The notes beneath the pieces were generated by a model that did not search any database, was not told where the DNA came from, and saw nothing but the letters and a program-made list of their open reading frames with translations. From positions 52,938,852-53,002,851 of the forward strand of contig OY992538.1 of NCBI GenBank assembly GCA_963921195.1: a stretch of 64,000 bases of DNA, written 5' to 3'. The stretch is from Pegoplata infirma (lineage: Eukaryota > Arthropoda > Insecta > Diptera > Anthomyiidae). The translations under genes and the position numbers were made by a program. Position 1 is the first letter of the stretch, and each line of letters opens with the position of its first letter. This document shows, piece after piece, positions 11,041-22,451 of this stretch.

Positions 11041-11915
11041 AAAGTTTAGATAATAAAAATTCAGCAATTGTCTAAATAATATAAAAAAAATAGTTTTTTT
11101 TTACTAAAAAATAAAAAAAAAAATAATCGCGAATATCGCTGAAACAAACGCTAACTTTGAGAAAAAACTGATATTACTATAAAATTTAGAATACACGAAC
11201 TAGATTTACACACATAAAAAATTTTAGAGGAAAAAATTGTAAATAAAAATTTTGAAAAGTTTAATTTTGTTTTTAATTATTTTTTTAATTAATATGATAA
11301 CATTTTTTAATTGATTACAAAAATTTCTGTGAATTGAGAATAAATACAATTTTGCGATATTAAACTTTTACAAATTTAAGTAATTAATACTATTATTTTC
11401 GTGATAGATGTAAAATCAATTAAAATAGTAATTTATATAATCATTTTAGTGATTGAAACTCATTTTCTTTTTTTTTTGTGTGTACCAGATGGCTGTCGTA
11501 AATTCAAATCAAACTAAAAATATTTGTATTGAACCATTTTTTTCACGAAAATAAAGATTTTCCGCGAACAAAAATTTTTTTCGCGAAAAAATTCAGGGTA
11601 TTATGATTTGTTATGTTATATTAACAGAATTGAATGGCTTTAAATTTAAAAATTATCGCAAAAGTTTAAAAATATCGTTTTTATTGTACTTGAGCATCAA
11701 AATTTTAAATCGTGAGTACGAGCGCTAACTTCGAAAAACGGCTAGTACCATTGAATTCAGAGTACTCGAATTAACTTTACCAGTAGGGTTTTTGGTGAAA
11801 AAAATTCGAGCACAGTGTTATTCTATGAAAATATCATAAATATAATTCGTAAAGAAAAATAACCTCGAGCTAGAATAAATCTACTTAAAAATATAATATT
11901 TTAATAAAAATAAAG

Positions 11916-12714
11916 CAGAATTTGAATTTTTAAATAATCTTAAAATCTTTTAATTTTTTTTTGTTTAAATCTAGCAGACCGTAGTCTTGTTAAAATAGTT
12001 TGTTTTTCTATTCAATTTTCCAAATCTATTATGAAAATTTGTTTGCACATGTCCGTCCGTCATCATATTCATTATCACACATTAGCAGTATAATCAATGA
12101 TCTGTTATAACGGTAAATGTTAATGAACTTTACATGTGGTGTGTGTTTCACATTTTTTTTTTTGTGCACTTTGCACACTCTGGTTATTCAAAATGTAGTA
12201 ATTGTGTCGATGATCATTATCAGCCTCACCATGACGGTAATGACAATAACGACGACGACAACGACGACGTTGAAACTGATGATGATTTTTGATGGGTTTC
12301 AGTGCTGATATGATTGACATTTATGCTGAGTGGGCGTTCTGTAACCTACTGATGATGACTTTAGTATTATTTGATTTAATTTTTTATTTTTTTTTTTAAA
12401 TATGCAGTTTTTCATTTGTTTGTTAAAGTTTATTTTTTGTTGGTATTTTAACATAATTTGTGTATTTTTTTATTAAATATTAATAAAAAAAAAAAAGGTT
12501 ATTGTACGCTTGTTAATGCTAAATTGCAGTTTGAGTATAGAACGTTTTTTTTCTTTCATACAAAGTGTTTATAAAACTTAACATCCGGGTTTTTATGCGA
12601 ACAAAATTAATAAAAACAAATTGGTGAAATTAGGTTTATGAAATTATAACTTGTGAAATTAACCTAGATTTTTTGATAGTTTTAATAAAAAATTGCACAC
12701 TTTTTGTTAGTGTG
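11916..12714. other. Probable single-copy island with (ACG)n tract
   Basis: This stretch shares no repeat with the rest of the window and is less AT-rich near 12040-12350. A GACGACGACAACGACGACG tract lies at about 12251-12270. Reading frames of 60-66 codons exist on both strands, but they include the repeat-derived runs TTTTTTT or RRRCRRR and look fortuitous. It may be host sequence between transposons. The end of 12360-12714 is AT-rich with nothing recognised. Confidence 0.4.
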
Positions 12715-13170
12715 CAATTAATCGGTTAACCGATTAATCGACTAAGTCTATGATGTATCGATAACTTTTAAAATTTTTGAAAAACAATTTTTTAAACGAT
12801 TTATCGATAACTTAAAAAATTTCCTTTTGAGAAAGAATTAAATTTTTTTAGATTTTTTTTCGTTATTAATATCTTCAACTTTTCTAAATTTTCTATAGAA
12901 CATATTTTTTTCAATATTTTTTTTATATATCGACAAATTAACAAATTTTCGATAGCCAAAAAAAAATTAATTTCTTATCAAATTTTTTTTTTTAACGAAA
13001 ACGAATTTTCTATAGAAATTTTTTTGTTATCGATATATCGATAACTTAACAAATTTTCTATAGCTAACTTTTTGCTTTCGATAACTTAACCAAATCAATA
13101 ACCAAACAATTTTTCTATAGAAATTTTTTTACATTGATAACTTAAATTTTCTAAAGAAAATGTATTATTT
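12715..13170. repeat. ATCGATAACTTAACAAATTTTCTATAG satellite, block 1
   Basis: Degenerate tandem copies of the satellite described at 16277-18777, starting at a TTAATCGGTTAACCGATTAA palindrome. The DINE and MITE cluster at 13178-16276 separate it from block 2, so both blocks were probably one array. Confidence 0.75.
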
Positions 13171-13177
13171 AGCATTT

Positions 13178-13768
13178 TTTATACCCTCCACTTAGTGATA
13201 GAGGGTATATATAAGTTTGTCATTCCGTTTGTAACTCATCGAAATATCGGCCTGGGAACCCATAAAGATATATTCATGATGCCCGATCGATTTTAAGACA
13301 TTCTAGCGATGTCCGTCTGTCTGTCTGTGGAAAATGCTATCACGGACAAAATATTGCACAGAGATGGTTGAAACTTACCCTATTTATTGTAAGTTCTCCC
13401 CAGAAGTTTGGTATTGCATTTGAGCGATATCGGTTCAGCGGTTCAAAAGTTATGAACGAAAATGTAAGCACACCTCAAAAATTTCAGTATATTCAACATA
13501 ACCTAAAAATACAAAATGCTTTAATTCGGCTTCTGGTTGACATATGTGAACATAATTGAACGCCAAATGGTATTTATACAAGTACGAACATATTTTTTTG
13601 ACAAAAAAAGGAAAAAAATCGCGGATATTTTTTTACCAAAATTTTTTTTCGCGGAAATTTTTTTTCAAAAGTAAATTCCTTTTAAATAAAGTTTTTTGCA
13701 ATAATCTTTTTGAAATTGTGTAGGGTATCACTAAATTCGGCAAGGCCGAATTTAACTTTTTTACTTGT
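13178..13768 (+). mobile_element. DINE-1/mini-me element, complete copy
   Basis: Begins TTTTTATACCCTCCACTTAG with GAGGGTATATAT closing the 5' hairpin. Then comes the conserved core (CATCGAAATATCGGCC, CGATCGATTTTAAGACATTC), a short GTCCGTCTGTCTGTCTG tract, the inner motif CGGTTCAGCGGTTCAAAAG, and the 3' end TTCGGCAAGGCCGAATTTAAC then TTTTTTACTTG. It is inserted in the satellite next to T runs, as Helitron-like elements are. At 590 bp it is a good reference copy for the window. Confidence 0.9.
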
Positions 13769-14212
13769 TTTGCTACACTCAAAATAATTACTCTGTTAAA
13801 ATACAGATTTACTCTGCTGAGCCAGCAGAAAATACCATAGATTTCCAACCAGCAAGATTTTTTGTTATTTTACAAAGAAAAGTCTGTAAAATGATTTTGA
13901 TAAAAAAAATGTAAATTTACAGAATTATCGGTAAAATGTTGATGAAAGCGACCAGAATTTTACCAAGAAGCATGGATAAGTAATAACTTGACACAAAATA
14001 AAGGCAAGTGCCATCATTTAAATGCGCCCGCCTAAATGTTTCGCACTCGAATGCTACACTCAAAATAATAACTCTGTTAAATACTCTGTAAAATGACTGT
14101 AATCTCAATTCGACAGATATTTGACAAAGTTATCTGTCGAAATACAGATTTTAAGAAAAATCTTTGTATTTTCTTGTGACCGAAAAACAAAATTTTGTAA
14201 AATTGGAGTTAC

Positions 14213-14954
14213 TACACTCAAAATAATCACTCTGTTAAATTACAGAGATACTCTGCTGAGCCAGCAGAAAATACCATAGATTTCCAACCAGCAAGATTTT
14301 TTGTTATTTTACAAAGAAAACTCTGTAAAATGATTTCGATAAAAAAAAACCTGTAAATTTACAGAATTATCTGTAAAATATTGATAAAAGCGACCAGAGT
14401 TTTACTATTTTATTTGCTATTTGATTTCTGATCAATTTCTCTTTCCTTAATGTGCAAGTAGTGTTGACAATTGGAAAATGACACCGAGTAAATTTGCCCG
14501 CTTTAATGCTTCCAAATTGTAAATTTAGTTTTTTTTATTTTTGTGAAAATTATGATGTATTTTACGAGTACCTCCAATTTTACCCGACATCCTCGTAAAA
14601 TTTACCAGGTTTTATTGTAATCTAAGACGCTTTTTAAAGAGCAGTTGAAATATTTGGGAGTTTTTTATTTAAAAGCTGTATTACAGAGCCATAAGTAAAA
14701 TTACAGTTGAAATTTAGTATTTTGGTTACGAGAAAATGTATAAAATCTGTATTTTAACAAAAAACTCTGTTTATTATCTGTAAAATAGAGATTACAAAGT
14801 AAAATTACAGATAAAATTTTGTTTTTCGGTTACAAGAAAATACAAAGTATATTCTTAAAATCTGTATTTCGACAGATAACTTTGTCAAATGTCTGTCGAA
14901 TTGAGATTACAGTCATTTTACAGAGTTTTTAACAGAGTAATTATTTTGAGTGTA
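14213..14954. mobile_element. Complete ACACTCAAAATAAT MITE, 742 bp
   Basis: Starts TACACTCAAAATAATCACTC and ends ATTATTTTGAGTGTA. Its order of internal blocks matches the 822-bp copy at 973-1794, with short internal gaps. TA at each end is consistent with TA duplication. Confidence 0.75.
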
Positions 14955-15373
14955 ATTAAAAACTTGTAATTTTTTACAAAAATAAAAAAAGCTAGAAACT
15001 GAACAAAATTTTAATTTTAATTTTAATTAATTTAATTTTAATTAATATTTTTGAATCAGAGAAGTTTTACTTATAAAATGGATTTAACTAAAACTTTGTA
15101 AATTTACAGAGTTTTTTTGTAAAATTTTGTAGTCATTAAATGCATTTAACTAAAACTCTGTTAATTTACGGAGTTTTTTTGGTAAAATTATTTTCGGTTT
15201 TATCAATATTTTACAGATAATTCTGTAAATTTACAGTTTTTTTTGATCGAAATCATTTTACAGAGTTTTCTTCGTAAAATAACAAAAAATCTTGCTGGTT
15301 GGAAATCTATGGTATTTTCTGCTGGCTCAGCAGAGTATCTCTGTAATTTAACAGAGTGATTATTTTGAGTGTA

Positions 15374-15960
15374 AAGTTTGTAGAAATTATTTATATACTC
15401 GCTAGATGTTCTGAAGGTTTTTTCATAAACTTCTCATTTTAAGTACCACATTTAATCGGGGTCATTCCAATAAACGCTTTTATAAAATTAAAGGGAAATC
15501 GTTTAAGAATGCTTCGACTTTCTTATATATATATTAAATGCGTTTAATATGCCTTTTACCCAATGGTCACTATTTAATTTCTGAGCAATTTCTGCTTTCT
15601 TAATCTGCAAGTAGTGTTGACAATTGGTAAATGCCATCGTGAAAATTTGCCCGCTTTAATTCTTCCAAATTGTAAATTAACTTTTTTATTTTTGTAAAAT
15701 TTACGAGTTTTTTGCGAGTACTTCCTCGTAAAATTTTCCAGCTTTTATTGTTATTTAAGACGCTTTTTAAAGGCCCAGGCACTTGAGCGCTACTGTAGCG
15801 GTGCTGTAGCGTGACGGGCTGTTGTATCGTTTTAAAGTTCGGCCGCTAACCACCGTCACGTATTCGTTTAAGTACCTATTTCTATATATTTTAGTACAAG
15901 CTAACGTATCAGCTGACACGTCTCCGAACCGTATTCGCTCTAGTAATTATGCCTTAAAGA
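15374..15960. other. Mixed sequence within MITE cluster with a GC-richer patch
   Basis: Mostly MITE-derived. The patch at about 15780-15950 (GCGCTACTGTAGCGGTGCTG, CCACCGTCACG) is clearly less AT-rich and is not part of the MITE sequence elsewhere. It may be a small separate insertion or host DNA. No ends were identified. Confidence 0.3.
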
Positions 15961-16276
15961 GTGGTTGAAATATTTGGAAGTTTTTTGAAGAGATTTTTAT
16001 TTAAAACTGTATTATAGGGCGGTAAAAAAAATTACAGATGAAATTTAGTAATTTGAATACGAGAAAAAAACAATGTATTTTTCGAAAATCTATATTTTAG
16101 CAAAAAACTAAAGATTACAAAGGAAATTTACAAATAAAATTTTGTTTTTAGGTCACAAGACAATACAAAGTATATTCTCAAAATCTGTATTTCGGCAGAT
16201 AACTTTGTCAAATATCTGTCGAATTCAGATTACAGTCATTTTACGAGTATTTAACAGAGCTATTATTTTGAGTGTA

Positions 16277-18777
16277 TCAATATGTCGGTAACTTAACAAA
16301 TTCTCTACTGCAAATATTTTGTTATCGATTTTTCTATAGAAAATATCAAATTTTCTATAAAACATTTTTTTGTAATGGATATATTAATAACTTAAAAAAT
16401 TTTCTTCTTTTTTTATAGAATTTTTTTTTGTTATCGATACATCGATAACTTAACACATTTTCTATAGAAAGTTTTTTTATCGTTACTTAACACATTTTTT
16501 ATCAAAAATTTTTTGTTATCGATATAGTGATAACTTAATAAATTTTATAAAGAAAATTCTTTGTTATCGATAACTTAACAAGTTTTTTAAAGAAAGTTTT
16601 TTGTTATCGATATATCGATAACTTAACAAATTTTCAAAGATTTTTTTTGTTATCAACATATTCAAAAAAAAAATTTCTATAGAAAATTTGTTAAGTTATC
16701 GATATATCGATAACAAAAAATTTCTTAAGAAAATTTGTTAAGTTATTTATACAACGATAGCAAAAAACTTGCTATAGAAAATTTTTTGTTATCGATGTAT
16801 CAATAACTCGACAAATTTTCCATAGAAAGAAAGATTTTTGCTATCAATATCTAAAACTTCACAAATTTTGTATAGAAAATATTTTACTTTTTAGTAAATT
16901 TTTTCTTAACGATTTTTCGATAACTATACAAATTTTCTATAGCAAAATGTTTGCTATCGATATATCGATAACTTAACAAATTTCCTATAGCGAATTTTTT
17001 TTACGATGTATCGATCATTGAAAAAATTTTCTATATAAATTTTTATGTTATCAATATATCGACAATCAAATTATCTATAAAAAATGTTTTGTTATCGATA
17101 TATCGATAACATAACAAATTTTCTTTAAACATTTTTGCAATAGATTTATCGATAACATAGCAAATTTTCTATAAAAACTTTTTGTTATCGATACACCGAT
17201 AACTTGACAAATTTATTGTAGAAAGTTTGTTTGTAATCGATAACTTAGATATTTTTCTATAGAATTTTTTTTGTAATCCATAACATTTCTTTAGCCAATT
17301 TTTTGATATCGATTTTCTATACAAAATTTATAAGGTTATCGATATTAAAGTAACAATATGTTTCCTATCAATATACCTATAACTGAATAATTTTCTATAA
17401 AAAAGTTTTTGTTATCAATTTTTTTTGATATTGATTCTCTATAGAAAATTTATTAAGTCATCGATATTTCGATAACAATGAATTTTTTATAGACACGTCG
17501 ATAACTTAACAAATTAACTGTAGAAAATGTTAATTTATTGATAACTTAATAAATTTGCTATAGAATTGTTTTATCGATATATTGACAACTTAATAATTTT
17601 TCTATTGAATTTTTTGTTATCGATGTATCGATCATTTTGTAAATTTTCCATTGATATTTTTTTGTAATCAATATATCGATAACATAATAAATTTTCTATA
17701 AAAATTTTATTAAGTTATCGGCAAATGTTCTACATAAAATATTTTTGTTATTTATATATCGATAACTTTTTATAGATTTTTTTTGTTATCGATACATCGA
17801 TAACTTAACAAGTTTTTATAGATTTTTTTGTTATCGATATATCGATAACTTGACAAATTTTCTAGAGAATCTTTTTTTATCGATAAATCGATTACTTAAC
17901 ATTTGTTCTATAGAAAATTATTTTTTATCGATATAACTTGAAAATCTTGACAAATTTTCTATAGAAAATTTTATGTTATCGATACATCGATAACTTAACA
18001 CTGTTTTCTATAGATTTTTTTTTATTATCGATATATTAATAACTTAACAAATTTTCTAAAGAAATTTTTTATCGATAACTCAATATCGATAACTTAACAA
18101 ATTTTTTATAGGAAATTTGTTGTTATCGATAACTTCAAAAAATTTGTTTTGAAAATTTGTTTTTTATCGATCTACGATAACATAACAAATTTTCTATCGA
18201 TTTTTTTCTTATCGATACATCGATAACTTAAAAAATTTTTCGAAAGAAAAATTTTCTGTAGAAAATTAACAAATTTTTTACAGATATTTTTTTGATATCG
18301 AAAAATTACAAATTTTCTATATAAATTTATTTGTTATCGATAAATTAACAACTTTTTTATGCAACATTGTTTGTTATCGATAACTTAAATAATTGTGTAT
18401 AGAATTTTTTTATTATTTTTTGCTATTGTTATATCGATAACTTAACAAATTTTTAATAGAAAATTTTGTTATTGATATATCGATAACTTAACAAATTTTC
18501 TATAACGAATTTTCTACAGAAAAGTTTTTGTTATCGATACATCTATAACTTAACAAATATTCTATAGAACATTTTATGTTATATTTTCAATAGATAGTGT
18601 TTGGTTATCGATAACTTATTGGATTTTCTATTAAAAAATTTTTGTTATCGATAACATAACAACTTTTATAAATAATAATTTTTTTCGAAAAATCAGAAAC
18701 TTAACAAATTTTTTGTTATCGATATATCGATAACTTAACCAATTTTCTATAGAAACGTTTTTTTATCGATGCATCGA
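16277..18777. repeat. TATCGATA satellite, main block
   Basis: Degenerate tandem array with a unit of about 45-50 bp: TATCGATATATCGATAACTT followed by AACAAATTTTCTATAGAAAA and a T-rich spacer with TTGTT. Each unit joins two palindromes, ATCGATATATCGAT and AAATTTTCTATAGAAAATTT. The octamer TATCGATA, the known binding site of the fly factor DREF, with CGATA cores as used by BEAF-32, recurs throughout. Smaller blocks at 12715-13170, 19398-19549 and 20783-21095 belong to the same array. Confidence 0.85.
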
Positions 18778-18780
18778 TAA

Positions 18781-19394
18781 CACTGTGCAACACCCAAAAT
18801 CGGAATGGGATGAAACCAAAAGCAAATGAAAGTTGGCATATTCCATAACAAACCCCTCAAGGCTTTTTTCCAGTTCAGAGCTAGATTTTTTTTTACACGC
18901 ATTTGAAGTACGTGCACTTTTATTATAATTGTAATAATAAATGCTTGAAAATTGTATTAGTGGCGAATGATTAATATTGTAATTGCCTTTAAATAACAAT
19001 CATACGCAACGGTGTCCAGTGCTTTATATAAATAATTGCCTTTAAATAACAATCATACGCAACGGTGTACAATGGTTTATTTTAATAATTTAGCTATTCA
19101 GTAAATAGGTACTGGACCGATTGCAGCAAAATTCATACCAGTCATAGCTGAAGTAATTTTGAGCTTAAGTTTGAAAACTGGACCCTACATGTTCAATAAG
19201 GGCACAACCAGGGGCCTTTAAAGTAGGACATGTTAAGTACACAAAAACTTTAAATGCTTTAAAATCACCAACTTTGAATGCGTGTAAAATAAAATCTAGC
19301 TCTGACCTAAAAAAAAGGCCTTGAGGGTTTTGCTATGGAAAACGTTTGGTTTCATCCCATTCCGATTCTGAAAGTTCGATTTTGTATCACTGTG
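18781..19394. mobile_element. CACTG-ended element, 614 bp, TSD TAA
   Basis: Left end CACTGTGCAACACC and right end (reverse complement) CACAGTGATACAAAA, followed on both sides by the shared block ATCGGAATGGGATGAAACC. Inner blocks GCCTTGAGGG and TCTAGCTCTGA are also mirrored. TAA lies immediately outside both ends (18778-18780, 19395-19397) within satellite DNA. A 3-bp duplication with CACTG-type tips suggests a CMC (CACTA/Chapaev-like) relative. It contains a 55-bp direct duplication around 18970-19080. Confidence 0.65.
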
Positions 19395-19397
19395 TAA

Positions 19398-19549
19398 TTT
19401 AGCATATATTCTATAGAAAATTTTTTGTTATCGATAAAGATAAATTGACAAATTTTCTATAGAATTTGGTTTGTTATCGATATAGATAAATTTACAAATT
19501 TTCTATAGAATTTTTTTCTTATCGATGTATATATATATTTTCTATAGAC
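19398..19549. repeat. TATCGATA satellite, block 3
   Basis: Three to four units of the satellite lie between the CACTG element and the hAT at 19550. The hAT duplicated the satellite motif CTATAGAC. Confidence 0.7.
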
Positions 19550-20774
19550 CAGCGGTTACCAACCTTTTTAGCTCGCGTACCACTAATTTTAAATTTTGTC
19601 AGCCGCGTACCCCCTAACGAGTTTTTTGTTTTCGTTAAAAAACTTCTCATATAAATATTAGAGGTAATTTTGATCTGCGGGTATTATTATTTTTTTGAAG
19701 GCTTTAGGGGAGATCAAAACAATGGTGGCATTTTTTGGGAAAAATTTTCGCTCCTTGGGGTGGTTCAATGCATCTGAAAACGCGGATTTTGAGCTGATTT
19801 TTCTGCAAAGCAAAAATAGCTGAAAATATTCGATTCAAAAAAATTAAAACAACGGACGTTTACTGAGCTCTTAAAAAAAGTTCCAAAAACCCATCACAGG
19901 GGGCGGAAGTGTAATTATTTTAATTTTTTTAGTTTGACCATTAACGATTTGTCATTAAAACCCCTTTGCTACTTGTAGCATAGGGTTTTTATTTTTGCTA
20001 AATAATCTTGACAATGGGATCTGACAAATTCTGAAACACGTGTCGGTTAAGTCTTGCAAAAAATGACCAACTTAAATAAATTTAAAACAGAAAAATAATT
20101 TTCTTAAAATTTATTCTATGAGAATATCACAGTTTTAATTAGTAAAGGAAATAATGACCTCGAGCTAAAATAAACCTACTCAAAATATAATATTTTAAAG
20201 GTGGAATAAAACAATTTTTATTTTTTAATAAAAATTAATCAGAATTATTTAAATTTTTTTAAATTCTTTTTTTTAATACGAGGGCAGATCAATAATTCCG
20301 TGACTTTTTGAATGAAACACCTTCGTATATATGAAATGAAAGGTCATTTTGAGATTAACAAAATGGCACCAAATTTTCCATTCTATCACAATCCGTCTCA
20401 AAAATGCCCAAAAAACACGTTTTTTGAGAACATTGACATAAAATTTCTCAGAAACTTGACATCATAGAAAAATTTGGGAACCATATTCGGAATCAGCATC
20501 AAAAGGTTAATCGAAAACAAGTAGTCAGATCTCAAAATATCATCCAAAAATATCGCAAAAAATGCTCTTTATATTGTACAAAAATACGTTTTTTTAACTT
20601 TGACCTCAACTTTCTTAAAAACCTGATGTTATGGAAATTTTGGAAGTCAGATGCGGAACCAGTATTGAAAGGTTAATCTAAAACGAATGTTCAAATTACT
20701 AAAATTTTGCGTACCCCTGCGGATAGTTTCGCGTACCCCCTAGTGGTACGCGTACCATAGGTTGGTAACCGCTG
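19550..20774. mobile_element. hAT element, 1.2 kb, TSD CTATAGAC
   Basis: Ends CAGCGGTTACCAACCT and AGGTTGGTAACCGCTG. A perfect 8-bp duplication, CTATAGAC, lies at 19542-19549 and 20775-20782. Subterminal copies of GCGTACC lie near both ends. Inside are a fragment of the 5.5-kb element family (about 19985-20200) and, near 20278, TACGAGGGCAGATCAATAAT, which resembles a mariner-type end. No transposase frame survives. Confidence 0.85.
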
Positions 20775-20782
20775 CTATAGAC

Positions 20783-21095
20783 ATTTTTCGTTATCGATAT
20801 AACAGTACCTTAACAAATTTTCTATAGTAAATTTTTCGTTATCGATACATCGATAACTTAGCAAATTATTTATCTAAAATTGTTGATATTTTGATAACTA
20901 AACACTTTTATACAGAAAATTTTCAGTTATCGATAAATCGATAACTTAACAGATTTTCTGTAGAAAATTTTTCTGTTATCGATAACTCAACAAATTTTTT
21001 ATAGAAAAGTTGTTTGTTATCGATATATCGATAGCTATAGAAATTTTCTTTAAAAAAATCTTCATTATCGATATTTTAACAACTGATTTATTATG
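20783..21095. repeat. TATCGATA satellite, block 4
   Basis: The last six to seven degenerate satellite units, ending near TTAACAACTGATTTATTATG. The array appears to end here. Confidence 0.7.
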
Positions 21096-21800
21096 ACCTT
21101 TTTCGCTTAAGTAACCAAAAAAATAAATTTAATTTGTTTTATTAAACCAAATCTTCACCTTTAAGCTTTATTAAAAAAAACACAATAAAATTCAAATAAT
21201 CTTAACGTAATCTAATACAATTTTTGTCTATTTATATTACCTCGATGATCTTAAAGAGCCGCCTTCAATATTGGTAATTTAAACTTTAATAAAACTAAAA
21301 AAAAAAATACGAACTTGCTTCATATTTATTCACTAACCATTGCTAATGTGGCAACATTATTTGAAACGAAAAATTTAAAACAAAGCTAAAAAACACCTCC
21401 AGCTCAAAATTTTTCTACAACAAATTAATGTGTACACCAGTTCCTCAGTTTACAAGATAAATCGCTTTATATGAAAAAAAGTCTCAGAAGACGAAAAATT
21501 TTTCTAAACCGTAAAAGTCACCTTAACACTGAGAATTTGTCTGTACAAATTTTTGTGACTTTTTCTAAGCGTAAAATTATTTTGAATCTATAAATTTTGC
21601 TTTTCAAAAATATAATACCTTGTTAATCAAGGTCGAGTTGTAAATTCATTTTAAATTTTAATATCATTTGAATAAGTTGAAGAAGTTTTATGTTTGGTTT
21701 GATATTTAAGATTGATATTAAAATAAAGAAATATTTTAACAAAATTAAAAACAAATAAATCACTTTTAGGCACAAGATTTATAGATTTAGGGTAGTTAAG
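21096..21800. other. AT-rich stretch, no repeat recognised
   Basis: I see no TIR, tandem unit or coding pattern here. It could be host DNA between transposon clusters. Confidence 0.4.
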
Positions 21801-21802
21801 CC

Positions 21803-22058
21803 TACACAGAAAAAAAAAAATTCCAATGAACGACTTTCATAGTATTTATGAACAAATTCATACAATTTATTAACTTTTTCATAATACTTAAAAACTTTTT
21901 CATAGTATTTATGAAAAATGTTAAATAGTTCTTAAATTTCACATATGATTTATTCATAAATACTATGAAAAAGTTTATAAGTATTATGAAAAAGTTAATA
22001 AATTGTATGAATTTGTTCATAAGTACTATGAAAGTCGTTAATTTTTTTGTTGTGTGTA
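21803..22058. mobile_element. Palindromic MITE, TACACAGAAAAAA ends
   Basis: Two arms of about 125 bp mirror each other: TACACAGAAAAAA.. on the left and ..TTTTTGTTGTGTGTA on the right. Inner mirrored blocks are TTCATAGTATTTATGAA and AATTTGTTCATAAGTA. TA bounds both ends. The element at 28383-28591 has the same kind of tips. Confidence 0.75.
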
Positions 22059-22451
22059 CATTCATTTTTAAATTCTTAAAAAGGGCAAATGATTGGGAAA
22101 AGTAAGCCCCCCTTTACAAGGGAAGAAGGAACATTGTCAACAAATTTTAAAGCTTAAATTTCCTGATAATTATTTACAAGCAAATGAAAGGAGTCGTTCA
22201 TGAAAGTTTCGTCAACAAATTCCCAGGTTTAAATTTCCGGCAAGAAATAGGTTAAAGAGCTACCAAAATATAAATCCAATCGCCAGAGTAAAAATGGATT
22301 AGATTTAATCAGATCTGTTTATATCATTTATTATACAATCGTATCTGATTGCATATAATTATATCTGGAATGACCAAAATCGAGATCTAATTATATCTCG
22401 GTTTTGATCAACATTAGCGCAAATTTGACAAACAAAATTATATCTGATCAG

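Larger units (their letters stand above)
6440..11915. mobile_element. 5.5-kb element with long inverted ends (TCTAGCTCGAGGT)
   Basis: The left end carries TTATTCTAGCTCGAGGTCAT, then TTTACTAATT and a CTCATAGAATAA block. The right end near 11805-11900 carries the same three blocks in the same order on the opposite strand (TTATTCTATGAAAATATC, then ACCTCGAGCTAGAATAA). Fragments of the same terminal sequence occur at 19985-20200 and 40745-40800, so it is a dispersed family. The interior holds a TGGGGCATTCC element, a DINE, the direct-repeat array at 8460-11040 and a hAT. No protein-coding potential is visible. The class is unknown. Confidence 0.5.
13774..16276. mobile_element. Cluster of ACACTCAAAATAAT MITEs, direct and inverted
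   Basis: At least four copies are stacked: a left part from 13774, an inverted terminal piece at 14053-14212, one complete copy at 14213-14954 with both TA-flanked ends, and an inverted part from 14955 to 15373. A further piece ends ATTATTTTGAGTGTA at 16276. All share CTGCTGAGCCAGCAG and the TTTACAGA/TCTGTAAA motifs of the copy at 973-1794. The fragments suggest repeated insertion of the family into itself followed by deletion. Confidence 0.75.

Noticed and set aside
12117..12320. Paired 63- and 66-codon frames around the ACG repeat
   Set aside because: Both strands are open over the same (ACG)n tract; poly-Thr and Arg-rich runs indicate repeat translation. A nearby TTTCAG followed by an open phase at 12303 was considered as an exon but has no other support.
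18781..19394. Transib/RAG-type element because of the CACAGTG tip
   Set aside because: The flanks give TAA on both sides rather than a 5-bp duplication, and the other tip is CACTGTG.
20278..20340. Intact mariner element starting TACGAGGGCAGATC
   Set aside because: Only one mariner-like end was seen; no matching second end or transposase lies nearby.
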